This document shows, piece after piece, positions 14,842 through 24,651 of a stretch of DNA of 64,000 bases; position 1 is the stretch's first letter; each line of letters starts with the position of its first letter. A model generated the notes under the pieces. That model made no database searches and was not told the origin of the DNA. It saw nothing but the letters and a program-made list of their open reading frames with translations. Made by a program: the position numbers and the translations under genes. Source of the stretch: an uncultured Caulobacterales bacterium (lineage in GTDB: Bacteria; Pseudomonadota; Alphaproteobacteria; Caulobacterales; Maricaulaceae); NCBI GenBank assembly GCA_938009235.1, contig CALLIK010000002.1:62001-126000 (forward strand). The letters are read 5' to 3'.

Positions 14842-16020
14842 TTATGCGCGCTTGAGACAAATAGCCGTCGCTTCGCCGCCGCCAATGCAAAGACTAGCAA
14901 CGCCCATTTTGGCGTCCCGCTTTTCCATCGCCGCAATGAGAGTCGCCATAATACGTGCGCCGCTCGCGCCAATCGGGTGACCTAAGACGCAGCCGCCGCC
15001 GTTCACGTTGACCTTATCATGATCAAGGCCAAGCTCTTGCATCGCAATCATTGGCACTACTGCGAAAGCTTCATTGATTTCCCATAGCTCAACATCTGCT
15101 GCGTCCCACTTCGCCTTCTTCAACGCTTTCTTCATGGCGTGAACAGGGGCCGTCGTGAAATAAGCTGGAGCATGAGCGTGGGCCGCGTGTGACACGATTT
15201 CAGCGAGGACTTTATGTCCACCTTTTTCCGCTTGAGACTTACGCATGAGAACGAGCGCGGCAGCGCCGTCATTGATCGAGCTAGCATTCGCCGCTGTGAC
15301 AGTACCATCTTTGGAAAACACGGGACGCAGGTTTGGGATTTTTTCAGGGCGAGCATTTTTCGGACCCTCATCCTCTGAAACGACGATATCGCCCTTACGG
15401 TGCTTCACATTTACAGGCATAATTTCTCGGTCAAAATCGCCATTCTCTTGGGCGGCCTTAGCGCGACGAACGGATTCAATTGCGTAAGCATCCTGCTGTT
15501 CACGGGTGAACTGATATTCTGCCGCAATCATATCAGCAAATACGCCCATAGCATTGCCTTCATAGGCATCCGTCAAACCGTCATGCATCATACTATCGAC
15601 AACAGTTTGATCGCCCATTCGCATTCCGCCGCGCGCTTTAGGGAGCAGATACGGCGCGATGGTCATATTTTCCATGCCGCCCGCGACTGCGATATCTACA
15701 GAGCCTGCTTTGATCGCGTCATGCGCCATGATCGCAGCCTGCATACCAGAGCCGCACATTTTATTGACCGTTGTGGCTTCGCAATCCTCACCCAATCCCG
15801 CTTTGATAGCAGCTTGGCGAGCAGGAGCTTGTCCCTGACCTGCAGGGAGAACGCAGCCCATTATAGCCTGCTCTACGCTTTCAGGCGCAACGCCCGACTC
15901 TTTTAAAGCGCCAATGATCGCAACAGCCCCTAGCGTTGACGCTTTGACTGTAGAAAACGCGCCTTGGAAAGCGCCCATAGGGGTGCGGGCCATGCCCACG
16001 ATGACAACTGGATCGGACAT
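14842..16020 (-). CDS. Acetyl-CoA C-acetyltransferase (thiolase)
   Basis: The 392-residue enzyme has every thiolase hallmark: nucleophile Cys89 in NKMCGSGMQ, NEAFAVVP with the His-environment motif, GGGCVLGHPIGASGAR and the C-terminal LCIGGGEATA. It interconverts two acetyl-CoA and acetoacetyl-CoA. In this operon it would cleave the acetoacetyl-CoA made by the CoA-transferase from leucine-derived acetoacetate. It starts 9 bp downstream of the CoA-transferase B subunit and is followed by the CitE-like lyase. Thiolases vary in chain-length preference, so degradation of longer beta-ketoacyl-CoAs cannot be excluded. Confidence 0.93.
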   Translation of the reverse strand: MSDPVVIVGMARTPMGAFQGAFSTVKASTLGAVAIIGALKESGVAPESVEQAIMGCVLPAGQGQAPARQAAIKAGLGEDCEATTVNKMCGSGMQAAIMAHDAIKAGSVDIAVAGGMENMTIAPYLLPKARGGMRMGDQTVVDSMMHDGLTDAYEGNAMGVFADMIAAEYQFTREQQDAYAIESVRRAKAAQENGDFDREIMPVNVKHRKGDIVVSEDEGPKNARPEKIPNLRPVFSKDGTVTAANASSINDGAAALVLMRKSQAEKGGHKVLAEIVSHAAHAHAPAYFTTAPVHAMKKALKKAKWDAADVELWEINEAFAVVPMIAMQELGLDHDKVNVNGGGCVLGHPIGASGARIMATLIAAMEKRDAKMGVASLCIGGGEATAICLKRA

Positions 16021-16029
16021 AATTTCTTC

Positions 16030-16668
16030 CTATTCAAAAACAATATTAGCTTCAGTTTTAGCTTTGACTTCATCAAGCGTAACGCCTTCAGCTAATTCCT
16101 TTAAGTGAAATCTATTCTGGTCGCCTTCGCGGTTGAAGACACCAAGATCAGTAATCACCATATTAATGCAATTTTGGCCTGTGAGCGGCAGCGTGCAAGC
16201 TTTCAGAAATTTGCTCTCGCCGCGCTTATTCGTATGATCGAACACCGCAATGCAGCGCTTTACGCCTGCCACTAAATCCATAGCGCCGCCCATACCCTTG
16301 ACCATTTTACCGGGGATCATCCAGTTGGCAATATCACCATTTTCCGCAACTTCCATCGCGCCCAATATAGATAAGTCAATATGTCCGCCGCGGATCATTG
16401 CAAAGCTTGTGGCGCTGTCGAAGAAACTCGACTTCGGCAATGTCGTGATGGTTTGCTTACCTGCATTGATAAGGTCAGCGTCCTCGCTGCCTGCATAAGG
16501 AAACGGTCCCATGCCCAACATACCATTTTCGGATTGAAGCGTTACGTCTACGCCGTCTGGGATATGGTTGGCGACTAGGGTTGGAATACCAATGCCTAGA
16601 TTGACGTAAAACCCATCTTCAAGTTCTTGCGCGGCCCGCGCGGCCATTTGGTCTCTTGTCCATGCCAT
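16030..16668 (-). CDS. scoB: 3-oxoacid CoA-transferase subunit B
   Basis: This is a 212-residue beta subunit of the family I CoA-transferases. The [10 protein letters not shown] motif contains the catalytic glutamate (Glu47), which forms the glutamyl-CoA thioester. Also present are the glycine-rich VNLGIGIPT near the N-terminus and [12 protein letters not shown]. With subunit A, three bases upstream, it would move CoA from succinyl-CoA to acetoacetate in the cytosol. The donor cannot be read from sequence; acetyl-CoA-dependent AtoDA-type or itaconate-type enzymes share these motifs. Confidence 0.9.
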   Translation of the reverse strand: MAWTRDQMAARAAQELEDGFYVNLGIGIPTLVANHIPDGVDVTLQSENGMLGMGPFPYAGSEDADLINAGKQTITTLPKSSFFDSATSFAMIRGGHIDLSILGAMEVAENGDIANWMIPGKMVKGMGGAMDLVAGVKRCIAVFDHTNKRGESKFLKACTLPLTGQNCINMVITDLGVFNREGDQNRFHLKELAEGVTLDEVKAKTEANIVFE

Positions 16669-16671
16669 GAC

Positions 16672-17370
16672 CTAAGCCTCCCGCACAGTGCGTTGTTCGA
16701 TACGTTTCTCGCATTTGGCTTCGATAATGCGTTGAACGAAAATACCTGGCGTATGGATGAAGTTAGGGTCAAGCGACCCGACAGGCACAATTTCGTCGAC
16801 TTCGGCAACAGTGACAACTCCCGCCATCGCCATCATTGGAGAGAAGTTACGCGCCGTAGCCTTGAAAATCAGGTTGCCCTCGGCGTCGCCCTTCCAGGCT
16901 TTTATAATGGACACATCAGCCTTGAGGCCTGTTTCCAAAATATAAGTTTCGCCGTCGAAATCCTTATGTTCTTTGCCTTCGGCGATAATCGTGCCTACGC
17001 CCGTTTTAGTATAAAACCCGGGAATACCTGATCCGCCCGCCCTGATGCGTTCAGCCAATGTGCCTTGAGGATTGAACTCTAGTTCTAGCTCACCGCCAAG
17101 GTATTGACGTTCAAATTCTTTGTTTTCACCAACGTAAGAACTAATCATTTTCTTGATTTGCCGCGTTTCCAAAAGCTGGCCTAAGCCAAAACCATCAACG
17201 CCGGCATTGTTGGAAATCACTGTTAAATTCGTTGCCCCGCTATCACGTATGCCTGCAATCAAATTTTCTGGAATACCGCATAAACCAAAGCCGCCACTCA
17301 TGACGATCATGTCGTTACGACAAAGGCCCGATAGAGCCTGTTCGATTGAGTTACATATTTTTTTGCTCAT
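16672..17370 (-). CDS. scoA: 3-oxoacid CoA-transferase subunit A
   Basis: The 232-residue alpha subunit has the CoA-binding loop SGGFGLCGIPENLI, the SNNAGVDGFGLG motif and PQGTLAERIRAGGSGIPGFYT, all typical of SCOT/AtoD-type subunits. It is the first gene of the leftward operon scoA-scoB-thiolase-citE. The TetR gene lies 30 bp upstream in the same direction, so regulator and enzymes may be one transcript. Its job here is activation of acetoacetate released by HMG-CoA cleavage. Confidence 0.9.
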   Translation of the reverse strand: MSKKICNSIEQALSGLCRNDMIVMSGGFGLCGIPENLIAGIRDSGATNLTVISNNAGVDGFGLGQLLETRQIKKMISSYVGENKEFERQYLGGELELEFNPQGTLAERIRAGGSGIPGFYTKTGVGTIIAEGKEHKDFDGETYILETGLKADVSIIKAWKGDAEGNLIFKATARNFSPMMAMAGVVTVAEVDEIVPVGSLDPNFIHTPGIFVQRIIEAKCEKRIEQRTVREA

Positions 17371-17400
17371 TTTTTACAATCCAGTTATCATGACCAATTA

Positions 17401-18006
17401 TTATGCTGATATACCATCGCGAAGTTGTAGGGCAAAATGATCCGCAATATCACCGCCTGTCAATCGACCTTCAGTATCAAACCAAGCATTGAGCCAGTTA
17501 AGCGCCCCCATAAAGAAGAAAACGTGAAGGCGCGCATCACCCGCCCGAATTGATCCATCCTCTTGGCCCTGCTGCACAAGGCTCACAACGCGCTTCTCAA
17601 TTTCAGTACGCCGCTTTAAAACGTCTGCCTGCCATTCACCGCTCAAACTATCAACATCAGTAAGAAGCGACACGCCAGACTGCGTGAGTAAATCTACGAA
17701 TTGGCGAAATATAGCTTCAAGATAATCAAGACCTGTTTGATCATCGGCCCGCCCGGCCTTCAAAACTTCATCCATAGAGTCATACGCCATGAGGTGAGAT
17801 TCAAATAGAATCTCTTCTTTATTGCGGACGTAATAATAGAGCGCAGCCTTGGTTAGCCCCAACGCCTTGCCAATATCTGTCATGGATGTGTTGTGATAGC
17901 CGCGCCGACGAAAGGCGCTAGCCGCACTTAATATGACAGCTCTCTTCTTAGAGGCAAATTGAACCTCCCTATCGAAAGGTGCCTTTATTGATGCGGCAGA
18001 GGCCAT
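17401..18006 (-). CDS. TetR-family transcriptional regulator of the leucine cluster
   Basis: A 201-residue regulator. The N-terminal helix-turn-helix (residues about 18-65) reads SAASAFRRRGYHNTSMTDIG, then LGLTKAALYYYVRNKEEIL, the TetR signature. The C-terminal helical domain would bind an acyl-CoA or related ligand. It is divergent from the carboxylase genes and upstream of scoA, so it is well placed to control both arms. A 10-bp palindrome lies between the divergent genes at 18033-18042. Ligand and sign of regulation are inferred; a repressor relieved by a pathway acyl-CoA would be typical. Confidence 0.88.
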   Translation of the reverse strand: MASAASIKAPFDREVQFASKKRAVILSAASAFRRRGYHNTSMTDIGKALGLTKAALYYYVRNKEEILFESHLMAYDSMDEVLKAGRADDQTGLDYLEAIFRQFVDLLTQSGVSLLTDVDSLSGEWQADVLKRRTEIEKRVVSLVQQGQEDGSIRAGDARLHVFFFMGALNWLNAWFDTEGRLTGGDIADHFALQLRDGISA

Positions 18007-18032
18007 AGGTACGGACTTTCAAATTAAATTTG

Positions 18033-18042
18033 ACTTTAAAGT
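18033..18042. promoter_or_regulatory. Palindrome in the divergent promoter region (candidate TetR operator)
   Basis: ACTTTAAAGT is a perfect 10-bp palindrome inside the short AT-rich spacer between the TetR start (18006) and the carboxylase start. TetR proteins commonly bind such sites next to their own gene. A fuller operator was not delimited. Confidence 0.45.
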
Positions 18043-18081
18043 AGAATTTTCTTACCTAAGGTCAAATTGCTGAAAGTCAAG

Positions 18082-19665
18082 ATGATTAAATCCTCGATAC
18101 AAACCCACACTGATGAGTTCAAAGCGAACGCTGCGCATATGGCTGAACTTGTTGAAGACCTCAGAACTAAGGTTCAGAAAATCGCTCTGGGCGGTTCAGA
18201 GAGGGCGCGAGAGAAGCATTTATCTCGCGGAAAATTACTACCAAGAGATCGCGTCGAAAGACTGCTAGATCAAGGCACACCCTTTTTAGAACTCTCGCAA
18301 TTCGCCGCCTATGAAGTGTATGATGACTACGTCCCTGCGGCAGGCATGATTACGGGCATTGGCCGCGTCGCGGGGCGAGAGGTGATGATCATTTGCAATG
18401 ACGCCACCGTCAAAGGCGGTACCTATTACCCAATGGCCTGTAAAAAACAGGGCCGCGCACAAGAGATCGCCGAGAAGAACCATCTGCCCTGTATCTATCT
18501 CGTCGACAGCGGCGGCGCGAACCTTCCGCGCCAAGCCGAAGTCTTTCCAGATAAAGAACACTTTGGCCGCGCTTTCTTTAATCAAGCCAATATGAGCGCA
18601 AAAGGCATAGCGCAAATCGCAGTCGTAATGGGCTCTTGCACTGCGGGCGGCGCCTATGTTCCCGCAATGGCAGATCAAAGCATTATCGTACAAGACCAAG
18701 CCACGATCTTCCTCGCGGGGCCACCTTTGGTGAAGGCCGCAACTGGCGAAGATGTTGACCCAGAAAGCTTAGGCGGGGGTCTGTTACATGCGCAGACATC
18801 TGGCGTTGTCGATCACTTGGCCTCGAGTGACGCCCACGCCCTACAACTCGCAAGAGACGCAATATCCACACTTGATGTTCCAACGCTTGCCTACACGCCC
18901 GAAGCGTTCTTGCCGCCCGCGTATGACGAAGCAGAATTAAACGGCATCATCCCCAAAGATGTGCGCAAGCCCTATGATTGCCGAGAGATCATTGCGCGCA
19001 TTGTCGATGGGTCTAAATTTGATGAATTCAAAAAACTCTATGGCGAAACGCTCGTGTGCGGCTTTGCTAAAATCGAAGGTTATAAGGTCGGCATCATCGC
19101 CAATAACGGCGTGTTGTTTTCTGACTCATCGCTCAAAGGCGCGCACTTCGTACAGCTATGCAGTCAACGACATATCCCGCTTGTTTTTCTACAGAACATA
19201 ACGGGCTTCATGGTTGGCTCGAAAGCTGAAGCGGGCGGTATCGCTAAACATGGCGCGAAAATGGTTCACGCCGTGGCCTGTACCAAAGTTCCAAAATTCA
19301 CCGTCCTCGTTGGCGGTTCTTATGGCGCGGGTAATTACGGCATGTGCGGCCGCGCCTATGATCCGAACCTTATGTTCATGTGGCCCAACGCCCGCATATC
19401 TGTGATGGGCGGAGAACAAGCAGCCAGCGTGTTAGCCACCGTGACCAAAGGCAGTGATAAATGGTCAGAGCAAGAGCTTGAAGATTTCAAGAAACCTATC
19501 CGAGACAAATACGAACGCGAGGGTCACCCCTATTATGCCAGCGCGCGCCTTTGGGATGACGGCATCATCGCGCCGACAGACACGCGGCGGGTATTGGGGC
19601 TTGGACTCGCAATGGCCGCAAATGCGCCAAGACGGGAGACTCGCTTCGGCGTGTTCAGAATGTAA
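18082..19665 (+). CDS. mccB: 3-methylcrotonyl-CoA carboxylase, beta (carboxyltransferase) subunit
   Basis: The protein transfers CO2 from carboxybiotin to 3-methylcrotonyl-CoA. Two crotonase-like carboxyltransferase halves are visible, with [29 protein letters not shown] and, in the second half, [18 protein letters not shown]. These match acyl-CoA carboxylases of the MCC type better than propionyl-CoA carboxylase, and the partner genes agree. ATG 18082 is taken as start. A TTG at 18067 with AAGG five bases upstream is a real alternative and adds five residues. The stop overlaps the alpha-subunit start (TAATG), so the pair is translationally coupled. Confidence 0.9.
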   Translation: MIKSSIQTHTDEFKANAAHMAELVEDLRTKVQKIALGGSERAREKHLSRGKLLPRDRVERLLDQGTPFLELSQFAAYEVYDDYVPAAGMITGIGRVAGREVMIICNDATVKGGTYYPMACKKQGRAQEIAEKNHLPCIYLVDSGGANLPRQAEVFPDKEHFGRAFFNQANMSAKGIAQIAVVMGSCTAGGAYVPAMADQSIIVQDQATIFLAGPPLVKAATGEDVDPESLGGGLLHAQTSGVVDHLASSDAHALQLARDAISTLDVPTLAYTPEAFLPPAYDEAELNGIIPKDVRKPYDCREIIARIVDGSKFDEFKKLYGETLVCGFAKIEGYKVGIIANNGVLFSDSSLKGAHFVQLCSQRHIPLVFLQNITGFMVGSKAEAGGIAKHGAKMVHAVACTKVPKFTVLVGGSYGAGNYGMCGRAYDPNLMFMWPNARISVMGGEQAASVLATVTKGSDKWSEQELEDFKKPIRDKYEREGHPYYASARLWDDGIIAPTDTRRVLGLGLAMAANAPRRETRFGVFRM

Positions 19666-21665
19666 TGGCTAAAATCACCAAAATCCTCATCGCTAATCGC
19701 GGCGAAATCGCATGCCGTGTTATTCGCACAGCGCGCAAAATGGGCATAGCCACAGTCGCCGTCTTTTCAGACGCAGACCGCAATGCGATGCACGTTCGCA
19801 TGGCAGATGAAGCCGTACATATCGGCCCATCGCCTGCGATTGAAAGCTATCTCGTTATCGAGAAAATCATCAATGCCGCTAAAGAAACAGGCGCCGATGC
19901 CATTCATCCAGGTTACGGTTTCCTGTCTGAAAACTCTGCCTTTGTACGGGCGTGCTCAAAAGCAAAAATCAACTTCATTGGGCCGAGCGCAGAGTCAATG
20001 GACTCGATGGGTTTGAAAGATGCCGCTAAATCTTTGATGGATGAAGCAGGCGTTCCCATCACCCCCGGTTATCATGGAAAAGATCAGACACCTTCTTTGC
20101 TAAAAGCCAAAGCGGGTATGATTGGATACCCTGTGTTAATTAAGGCCGTCGCGGGCGGCGGCGGTAAAGGCATGCGAAAAGTTGAAGCCGACGCTGATTT
20201 CGACGCAGCCCTTGCGTCTTGTCAACGTGAAGCCAAGGCGAGCTTCGATAATGATGACGTTCTAATTGAAAAATATATTCAAAGCCCACGTCATATTGAG
20301 GTTCAAGTCTTTGGTGATGAACACGGCAATGTCGTACATATGTTCGAACGCGATTGTAGTCTGCAAAGGCGGCATCAGAAAGTTATCGAAGAAGCCCCTG
20401 CCCCAGGAATGACGAAACCCGTTCGCAAAGCCATGACTGACGCCGCCATTAAAGCTGCGAAAGCTGTCAATTACGTCGGCGCTGGCACCGTAGAATTTAT
20501 CGTCGACGGGTCTGGCGCGTTAAAGACAGATGGGTTTTGGTTCATGGAAATGAACACCCGCCTACAAGTCGAGCATCCCGTCACTGAAATGATTACAGGA
20601 CTGGATTTAGTTGAGCTTCAAATACGTGTCGCGCAGGGCGAAAAACTTCCCAAGCAAAAAGACATCCAAATGGAAGGTCACGCGATTGAGGCACGGCTTT
20701 ATGCCGAAGACCCAAGTAATGACTTCCTCCCGAGTATTGGGCGCATTTTCTGCTTTGACTCCGCCTCTTGGAAAGACGCTGACGACGAATATCGCATAGA
20801 TACAGGCATTGAAGAATCCGACCGTATTTCTATTTACTACGACCCCATGATCGCAAAAATGATCGCCCTCTGTGAAACCCGAGAGGAGGCCACAGAGAAT
20901 TTGAAATATTTGATAGATAAAGCCGAAGTCACTGGCATCGCGACAAATTCAGCCTTCCTCTATCGTTGTTTATCGCACGACGACTTTATTTGCGAAAAAC
21001 TATCCACGCACTTCATTCCCAAGAATTTAACGGATTTACTGCCGCCTGATTTCACACAAGACGATAGAGTTTACGGACTGGCTGCGCTGTTCATGGAACA
21101 GAAATACAAAGAAAAATCAGTCACACCTTTTGGCACTCAAAACGGGTGGCGGCTCAACCAACCCATCGTGAAAAAGCATCACTTCGTCAGAAACGGTGCT
21201 GCCGTATCCGTTCATATAAAACGAGAATCTGACCTGACCGCATTGATCAGTGTGAATGACGGCCCTTTGATCGAATATAGCTATGGGTCCGAAGATACAT
21301 CTCTAACTAATGAGCCTTCACTCAACCATTACTCGGCATGGGCGTTCAAAATTTTCGATGACCACGTTAGCCTTTATCGCCAAGGGCAAGTCATTCGGGT
21401 GGAACGCGAAATCTTTGATGGGGATACAAATGCTGTTGCTGGCAACGCTATCATCGCCCCCATGCCCGGCAAGATCATCGCTGTGAATGTGAAAGCAGGC
21501 GATGTAGTGAAAAAAGGTGATCCGATGATTGTCATGGAAGCCATGAAAATGGAAATGACACTTCCCGCGCCGCGTGACGGCCAGATTGAAACCATTAGCG
21601 CCATTCAGAATGCCCTCGTTGCGGACGGCGACATCTTACTCAGCCTTAAAGAGGAAACATCGTGA
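19665..21665 (+). CDS. mccA: 3-methylcrotonyl-CoA carboxylase, alpha (biotin carboxylase/BCCP) subunit
   Basis: The 666-residue subunit has an N-terminal biotin carboxylase ([23 protein letters not shown]-grasp loop [29 protein letters not shown]) and a C-terminal biotinyl domain with VMEAMKME, where Lys628 carries biotin. It carboxylates biotin using ATP and bicarbonate. It overlaps the beta gene by one base upstream and the isovaleryl-CoA dehydrogenase gene by four bases downstream. The substrate assignment comes from this context; the fold alone would also fit propionyl- or geranyl-CoA carboxylase. Confidence 0.92.
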   Translation: MAKITKILIANRGEIACRVIRTARKMGIATVAVFSDADRNAMHVRMADEAVHIGPSPAIESYLVIEKIINAAKETGADAIHPGYGFLSENSAFVRACSKAKINFIGPSAESMDSMGLKDAAKSLMDEAGVPITPGYHGKDQTPSLLKAKAGMIGYPVLIKAVAGGGGKGMRKVEADADFDAALASCQREAKASFDNDDVLIEKYIQSPRHIEVQVFGDEHGNVVHMFERDCSLQRRHQKVIEEAPAPGMTKPVRKAMTDAAIKAAKAVNYVGAGTVEFIVDGSGALKTDGFWFMEMNTRLQVEHPVTEMITGLDLVELQIRVAQGEKLPKQKDIQMEGHAIEARLYAEDPSNDFLPSIGRIFCFDSASWKDADDEYRIDTGIEESDRISIYYDPMIAKMIALCETREEATENLKYLIDKAEVTGIATNSAFLYRCLSHDDFICEKLSTHFIPKNLTDLLPPDFTQDDRVYGLAALFMEQKYKEKSVTPFGTQNGWRLNQPIVKKHHFVRNGAAVSVHIKRESDLTALISVNDGPLIEYSYGSEDTSLTNEPSLNHYSAWAFKIFDDHVSLYRQGQVIRVEREIFDGDTNAVAGNAIIAPMPGKIIAVNVKAGDVVKKGDPMIVMEAMKMEMTLPAPRDGQIETISAIQNALVADGDILLSLKEETS

Positions 21666-22831
21666 CCACATCTTACCCAACACTGCAGTATGGCCTGTCC
21701 GACGAAATCACGATGATCCGCGACACGGTTCACAAATATGCACAGGAACAGATCGCGCCTATCGCAGCAGAGGTTGACAGCTCGAACGAATTCCCAAGGC
21801 AAATATGGCCTGACATGGGCGCGTTAGGTCTTCACGGCATCACTGTTGCAGAAGAATATGGCGGGATTGATATGGGCTATCTGGCCCACACCATCGCCGT
21901 TGAAGAAGTCAGCCGCGCCTCCGCCTCTGTGGGGCTATCCTACGGCGCTCATTCGAATCTCTGCATCAATCAACTGCATCGATGGGGCAATGCCGAGCAA
22001 AAGGCTAAATATCTCCCTAAACTCGTCTCTGGAGAGCACTTAGGTTCTCTGGCTATGAGTGAACCGGGTGCAGGTTCCGATGTTGTCTCTATGCGCCTGA
22101 AGGCAGATGCCGTTGAAGGCGGGTATCGCCTCAATGGGAATAAAATGTGGATCACCAATGCGCCTACGGCTGACACATTAGTCGTCTATGCAAAGACAGA
22201 CCCTAATGGTGGGTCCAAAGGCATTACGGCCTTTATCATAACGCCAGATATGAAAGGTTTCTCAACAGCGCAGAAATTAGATAAACTTGGGATGCGCGGG
22301 TCAGATACTTGCGAGCTCGTGTTTGAAGACTGTTTTGTGCCTGCTGAAAACGTCATGGGCAAAATTGGCCAAGGCGCTGAAATCATGATGAGCGGCTTGG
22401 ACTATGAGCGCGTCGTGCTCTCGGGCATATCTGTTGGCATTATGCAGGCCGTCATGGATATAGTTCTGCCCTATGTTCACGAGCGTAAACAGTTCGGCAA
22501 AGCCATTGGTGAATTTCAACTCATGCAAGGCAAGCTCGCGGATATGTATGTCACGCTATCGACCGCCCGCGCCTATACTTACGCCGTCGCTGCCGCCTGT
22601 GACCGCGGGGAAACCACTCGCAAAGACGCAGCAGGCTGTATTCTCTATGCGGCTGAAAAGGCCACGCAAGTCGCGCTTGAAGGCATTCAAATTTTAGGCG
22701 GAAATGGCTATATCAATGAATACCCGACAGGCCGCCTTTTGCGCGATGCTAAGCTCATGGAAATTGGCGCAGGCACGAGCGAGATACGCCGCTGGCTCAT
22801 TGGCCGTGAACTCTTTGGGGAGACGGCATAA
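21662..22831 (+). CDS. ivd: Isovaleryl-CoA dehydrogenase
   Basis: This FAD-dependent acyl-CoA dehydrogenase of 389 residues converts isovaleryl-CoA to 3-methylcrotonyl-CoA. Family motifs include [11 protein letters not shown] and KMWITNAP. The catalytic base is diagnostic: Glu249 lies in [12 protein letters not shown] on helix G, as in isovaleryl-CoA dehydrogenases, while the usual C-terminal Glu position (the YEGT site of medium-chain enzymes) reads IGAGTSEI and lacks it. GTG at 21662 overlaps the previous stop, and its own stop overlaps the MaoC start. Electrons would pass to ETF. Confidence 0.93.
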   Translation: MTTSYPTLQYGLSDEITMIRDTVHKYAQEQIAPIAAEVDSSNEFPRQIWPDMGALGLHGITVAEEYGGIDMGYLAHTIAVEEVSRASASVGLSYGAHSNLCINQLHRWGNAEQKAKYLPKLVSGEHLGSLAMSEPGAGSDVVSMRLKADAVEGGYRLNGNKMWITNAPTADTLVVYAKTDPNGGSKGITAFIITPDMKGFSTAQKLDKLGMRGSDTCELVFEDCFVPAENVMGKIGQGAEIMMSGLDYERVVLSGISVGIMQAVMDIVLPYVHERKQFGKAIGEFQLMQGKLADMYVTLSTARAYTYAVAAACDRGETTRKDAAGCILYAAEKATQVALEGIQILGGNGYINEYPTGRLLRDAKLMEIGAGTSEIRRWLIGRELFGETA

Positions 22832-23295
22832 TGGCAGGTAAGTGGTTCGACGACCTTACAGTCGGTCAGATGTTTCAACATCCGATTCGGCGGACATTGA
22901 CAGAGACAGATAATATTCTTTTCACGTCACTGACCCATAATCCTGCACAGCTTCATTTGGATGCTGAATATTGCCGCACAGAAACTGAGTTTGGAAAGCC
23001 ACTGATCAATAGCTATTTCACACTTGGACTTGTCGTCGGCATTTCTGTTGGCGAGACAACATTAGGAACAGCCGTTGCGAACCTAGGAACAGATAAAGTG
23101 CGTTTCCCCAAGCCTCTTTTTGTCGGAGACACCCTCCATGTTGAAACAGAAATTATAGCCCTGAGAGAGTCCAAATCTCGCCCGACGCAAGGCATCGTGA
23201 CATTTGAACATCGTGCCTATAATCAACATGATGAATTAGTGGCGACGCTCCAGCGCAGTGGTTTGCAGCATAAGGCGCCTGCTGCTTCATCATAA
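22831..23295 (+). CDS. MaoC-family hydratase, probable 3-methylglutaconyl-CoA hydratase
   Basis: The 154-residue single hot-dog-fold protein keeps the hydratase His in THNPAQLHLDAEY, but the Asp of the classical R-hydratase Asp-His pair is not at its usual place. This is a feature I associate with MaoC proteins of the mesaconyl-/itaconyl-CoA type. It overlaps the dehydrogenase stop by one base, making it the last gene of the mccB-mccA-ivd-maoC operon. In M. tuberculosis a MaoC gene occupies the same position next to citE, fadE19 and accA1-accD1. Here it would supply (R)-HMG-CoA to the CitE-like lyase. Substrate is inferred from context. Confidence 0.8.
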   Translation: MAGKWFDDLTVGQMFQHPIRRTLTETDNILFTSLTHNPAQLHLDAEYCRTETEFGKPLINSYFTLGLVVGISVGETTLGTAVANLGTDKVRFPKPLFVGDTLHVETEIIALRESKSRPTQGIVTFEHRAYNQHDELVATLQRSGLQHKAPAASS

Positions 23296-23321
23296 ACACG
23301 GCACATCAAAGGCAACACAGT

Positions 23322-24476
23322 ATGATATCGGTTGATGAAGCCCTCACATTATTGGCGTCCAACCGACCTGTCACGTCCACAGAAACCGTCCCGCTAGAGC
23401 GCGCTTTGGGACGATGCCTCTCACAAGATATTATCGCCGCGTTCGACCACCCTGCTTTTTCAGTGTCCATCATGGATGGTTATGCCTGCCGTAAAGCAGA
23501 CGCAAAAAATTCGCTTACGGTCATTGGAGAGTCGCGCGCGGGGACGTGCTTTGACCGCACAATAGAAGCAGGGCAGGCCGTTAGAGTTTTCACGGGAGCC
23601 GTCCTCCCAGAAGGCGCAGATTGGGTTGAAATACAGGAACATGCAAAACGATCAGGTGAAACGGTCTCGTTCACTGAATTGTCTGAATACGTCACCTATA
23701 TTCGCTCTGCAGGGGCAGATTTCCAAAAAGACCAAACCTTATTCCCAGCAGGACATCAAATTTCGCCCTCAACAATTCTCTCTCTCGCAAGCAACAATAT
23801 GCCAACGGTCCCCGTAACAAGGCGGCCAACCATCGCGATATTACGCTCAGGTGATGAGTTAAATATAGTGGGTTCACACCTCAAGCGCGGTCAAATTATC
23901 GATGCAAATGGGCCAGCCATGATCGCCTTACTAAAATCATGGGGCATTGACGCCATCGACCTTGGCATAACTAAGGATGATCCAAAAGATATTCGCTCCC
24001 GTATTGAAAATTGTCGCGCAGATGTAATCGTGCCTATCGGCGGCGCATCCGTTGGGGATTATGATTTTATGCGGCAAGCCTTTGTGCAGGAAGGCTTCAA
24101 ATCCATCTTTGAAAAAGTCGCCATTAAGCCAGGGAAACCGACATGGTTTGCGACGCGCGGCGACCAATGCGTGTTGGGATTGGCTGGCAATCCAGCATCA
24201 GCTTGGGTTTGCGCGCATATCTTCTTGAGGCCTCTTCTGGGATTGAAAAACCAAACTCGCACTTACACGCTGGCTGTTAATCTCCCTCCAAACTCGAAAC
24301 GGGAAACCTATCTAAGAGCGCGCTTGACGCAAGCCGGACATGTCGAGCCTCTTGGGGTGCAGGACAGTGGGATGGTGACGCCGCTGGCCGCCGCTGAGTG
24401 TCTTATTCGGCGGCGCGTTAAGGCTCCGTCAGCCCAGATAGGTGACAGCGTCGAAGGCCTAAGCTTACTGTCTTAG
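23322..24476 (+). CDS. moeA: Molybdopterin molybdenumtransferase
   Basis: MoeA inserts molybdenum into adenylylated molybdopterin. The 384-residue protein shows the MoeA N-terminus (VDEALTLLASNRPV, then PLERALGRCLSQDI), the conserved SIMDGYA motif, the FTGAVLPEGADWVEIQE segment, and the MoCF domain with LRSGDEL, GGASVGDYDF and KPGKPTWFA plus GLAGNPASAWV. It follows the MaoC gene by 26 bp on the same strand and may be read through from the leucine operon, although there is no obvious biochemical link. Confidence 0.93.
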   Translation: MISVDEALTLLASNRPVTSTETVPLERALGRCLSQDIIAAFDHPAFSVSIMDGYACRKADAKNSLTVIGESRAGTCFDRTIEAGQAVRVFTGAVLPEGADWVEIQEHAKRSGETVSFTELSEYVTYIRSAGADFQKDQTLFPAGHQISPSTILSLASNNMPTVPVTRRPTIAILRSGDELNIVGSHLKRGQIIDANGPAMIALLKSWGIDAIDLGITKDDPKDIRSRIENCRADVIVPIGGASVGDYDFMRQAFVQEGFKSIFEKVAIKPGKPTWFATRGDQCVLGLAGNPASAWVCAHIFLRPLLGLKNQTRTYTLAVNLPPNSKRETYLRARLTQAGHVEPLGVQDSGMVTPLAAAECLIRRRVKAPSAQIGDSVEGLSLLS

Positions 24477-24520
24477 ACATACATCGAGATACGTTAATTA
24501 AACCCAGAATTTTGGCTCCC

Positions 24521-24552
24521 AGTCCTCAGTCCTCAGTCCTCAGTCCTCAGTC
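24521..24552 (+). repeat. Tandem heptanucleotide repeat AGTCCTC
   Basis: Four complete copies of AGTCCTC plus a partial AGTC run without interruption in the spacer between moeA and the TonB receptor terminator. Seven is not a multiple of three, but the repeat is intergenic, so it would affect spacing rather than a reading frame. It is probably a slippage product. Confidence 0.85.
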
Positions 24553-24579
24553 GAAAATCGGTCACTTGCTAATTCCAAG

Positions 24580-24614
24580 CAAAAAAAAACGCCCCACCGA
24601 AGTGAAGCGTTTTC
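24580..24614 (-). terminator. Intrinsic terminator of the TonB receptor gene
   Basis: On the minus strand CGCTTCAC, a TTCG tetraloop and GTGGGGCG form a fully paired stem (two G-T wobbles), extended by AAAA/TTTT and followed by nine T residues. It lies 38 bp after the receptor stop codon. Confidence 0.88.
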
Positions 24615-24651
24615 TAGAATTTAGACCGCGCACAATGGCGCGGTTAAGTCT

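Noticed and set aside
15400-15906. 168-codon open frame antisense to the thiolase gene
   Set aside because: The thiolase frame carries all catalytic motifs; the opposite frame has none and no ribosome binding site.
24521-24552. Possible CRISPR-like repeat
   Set aside because: The units are 7 bp and directly adjacent with no spacers, so it is a simple tandem repeat.
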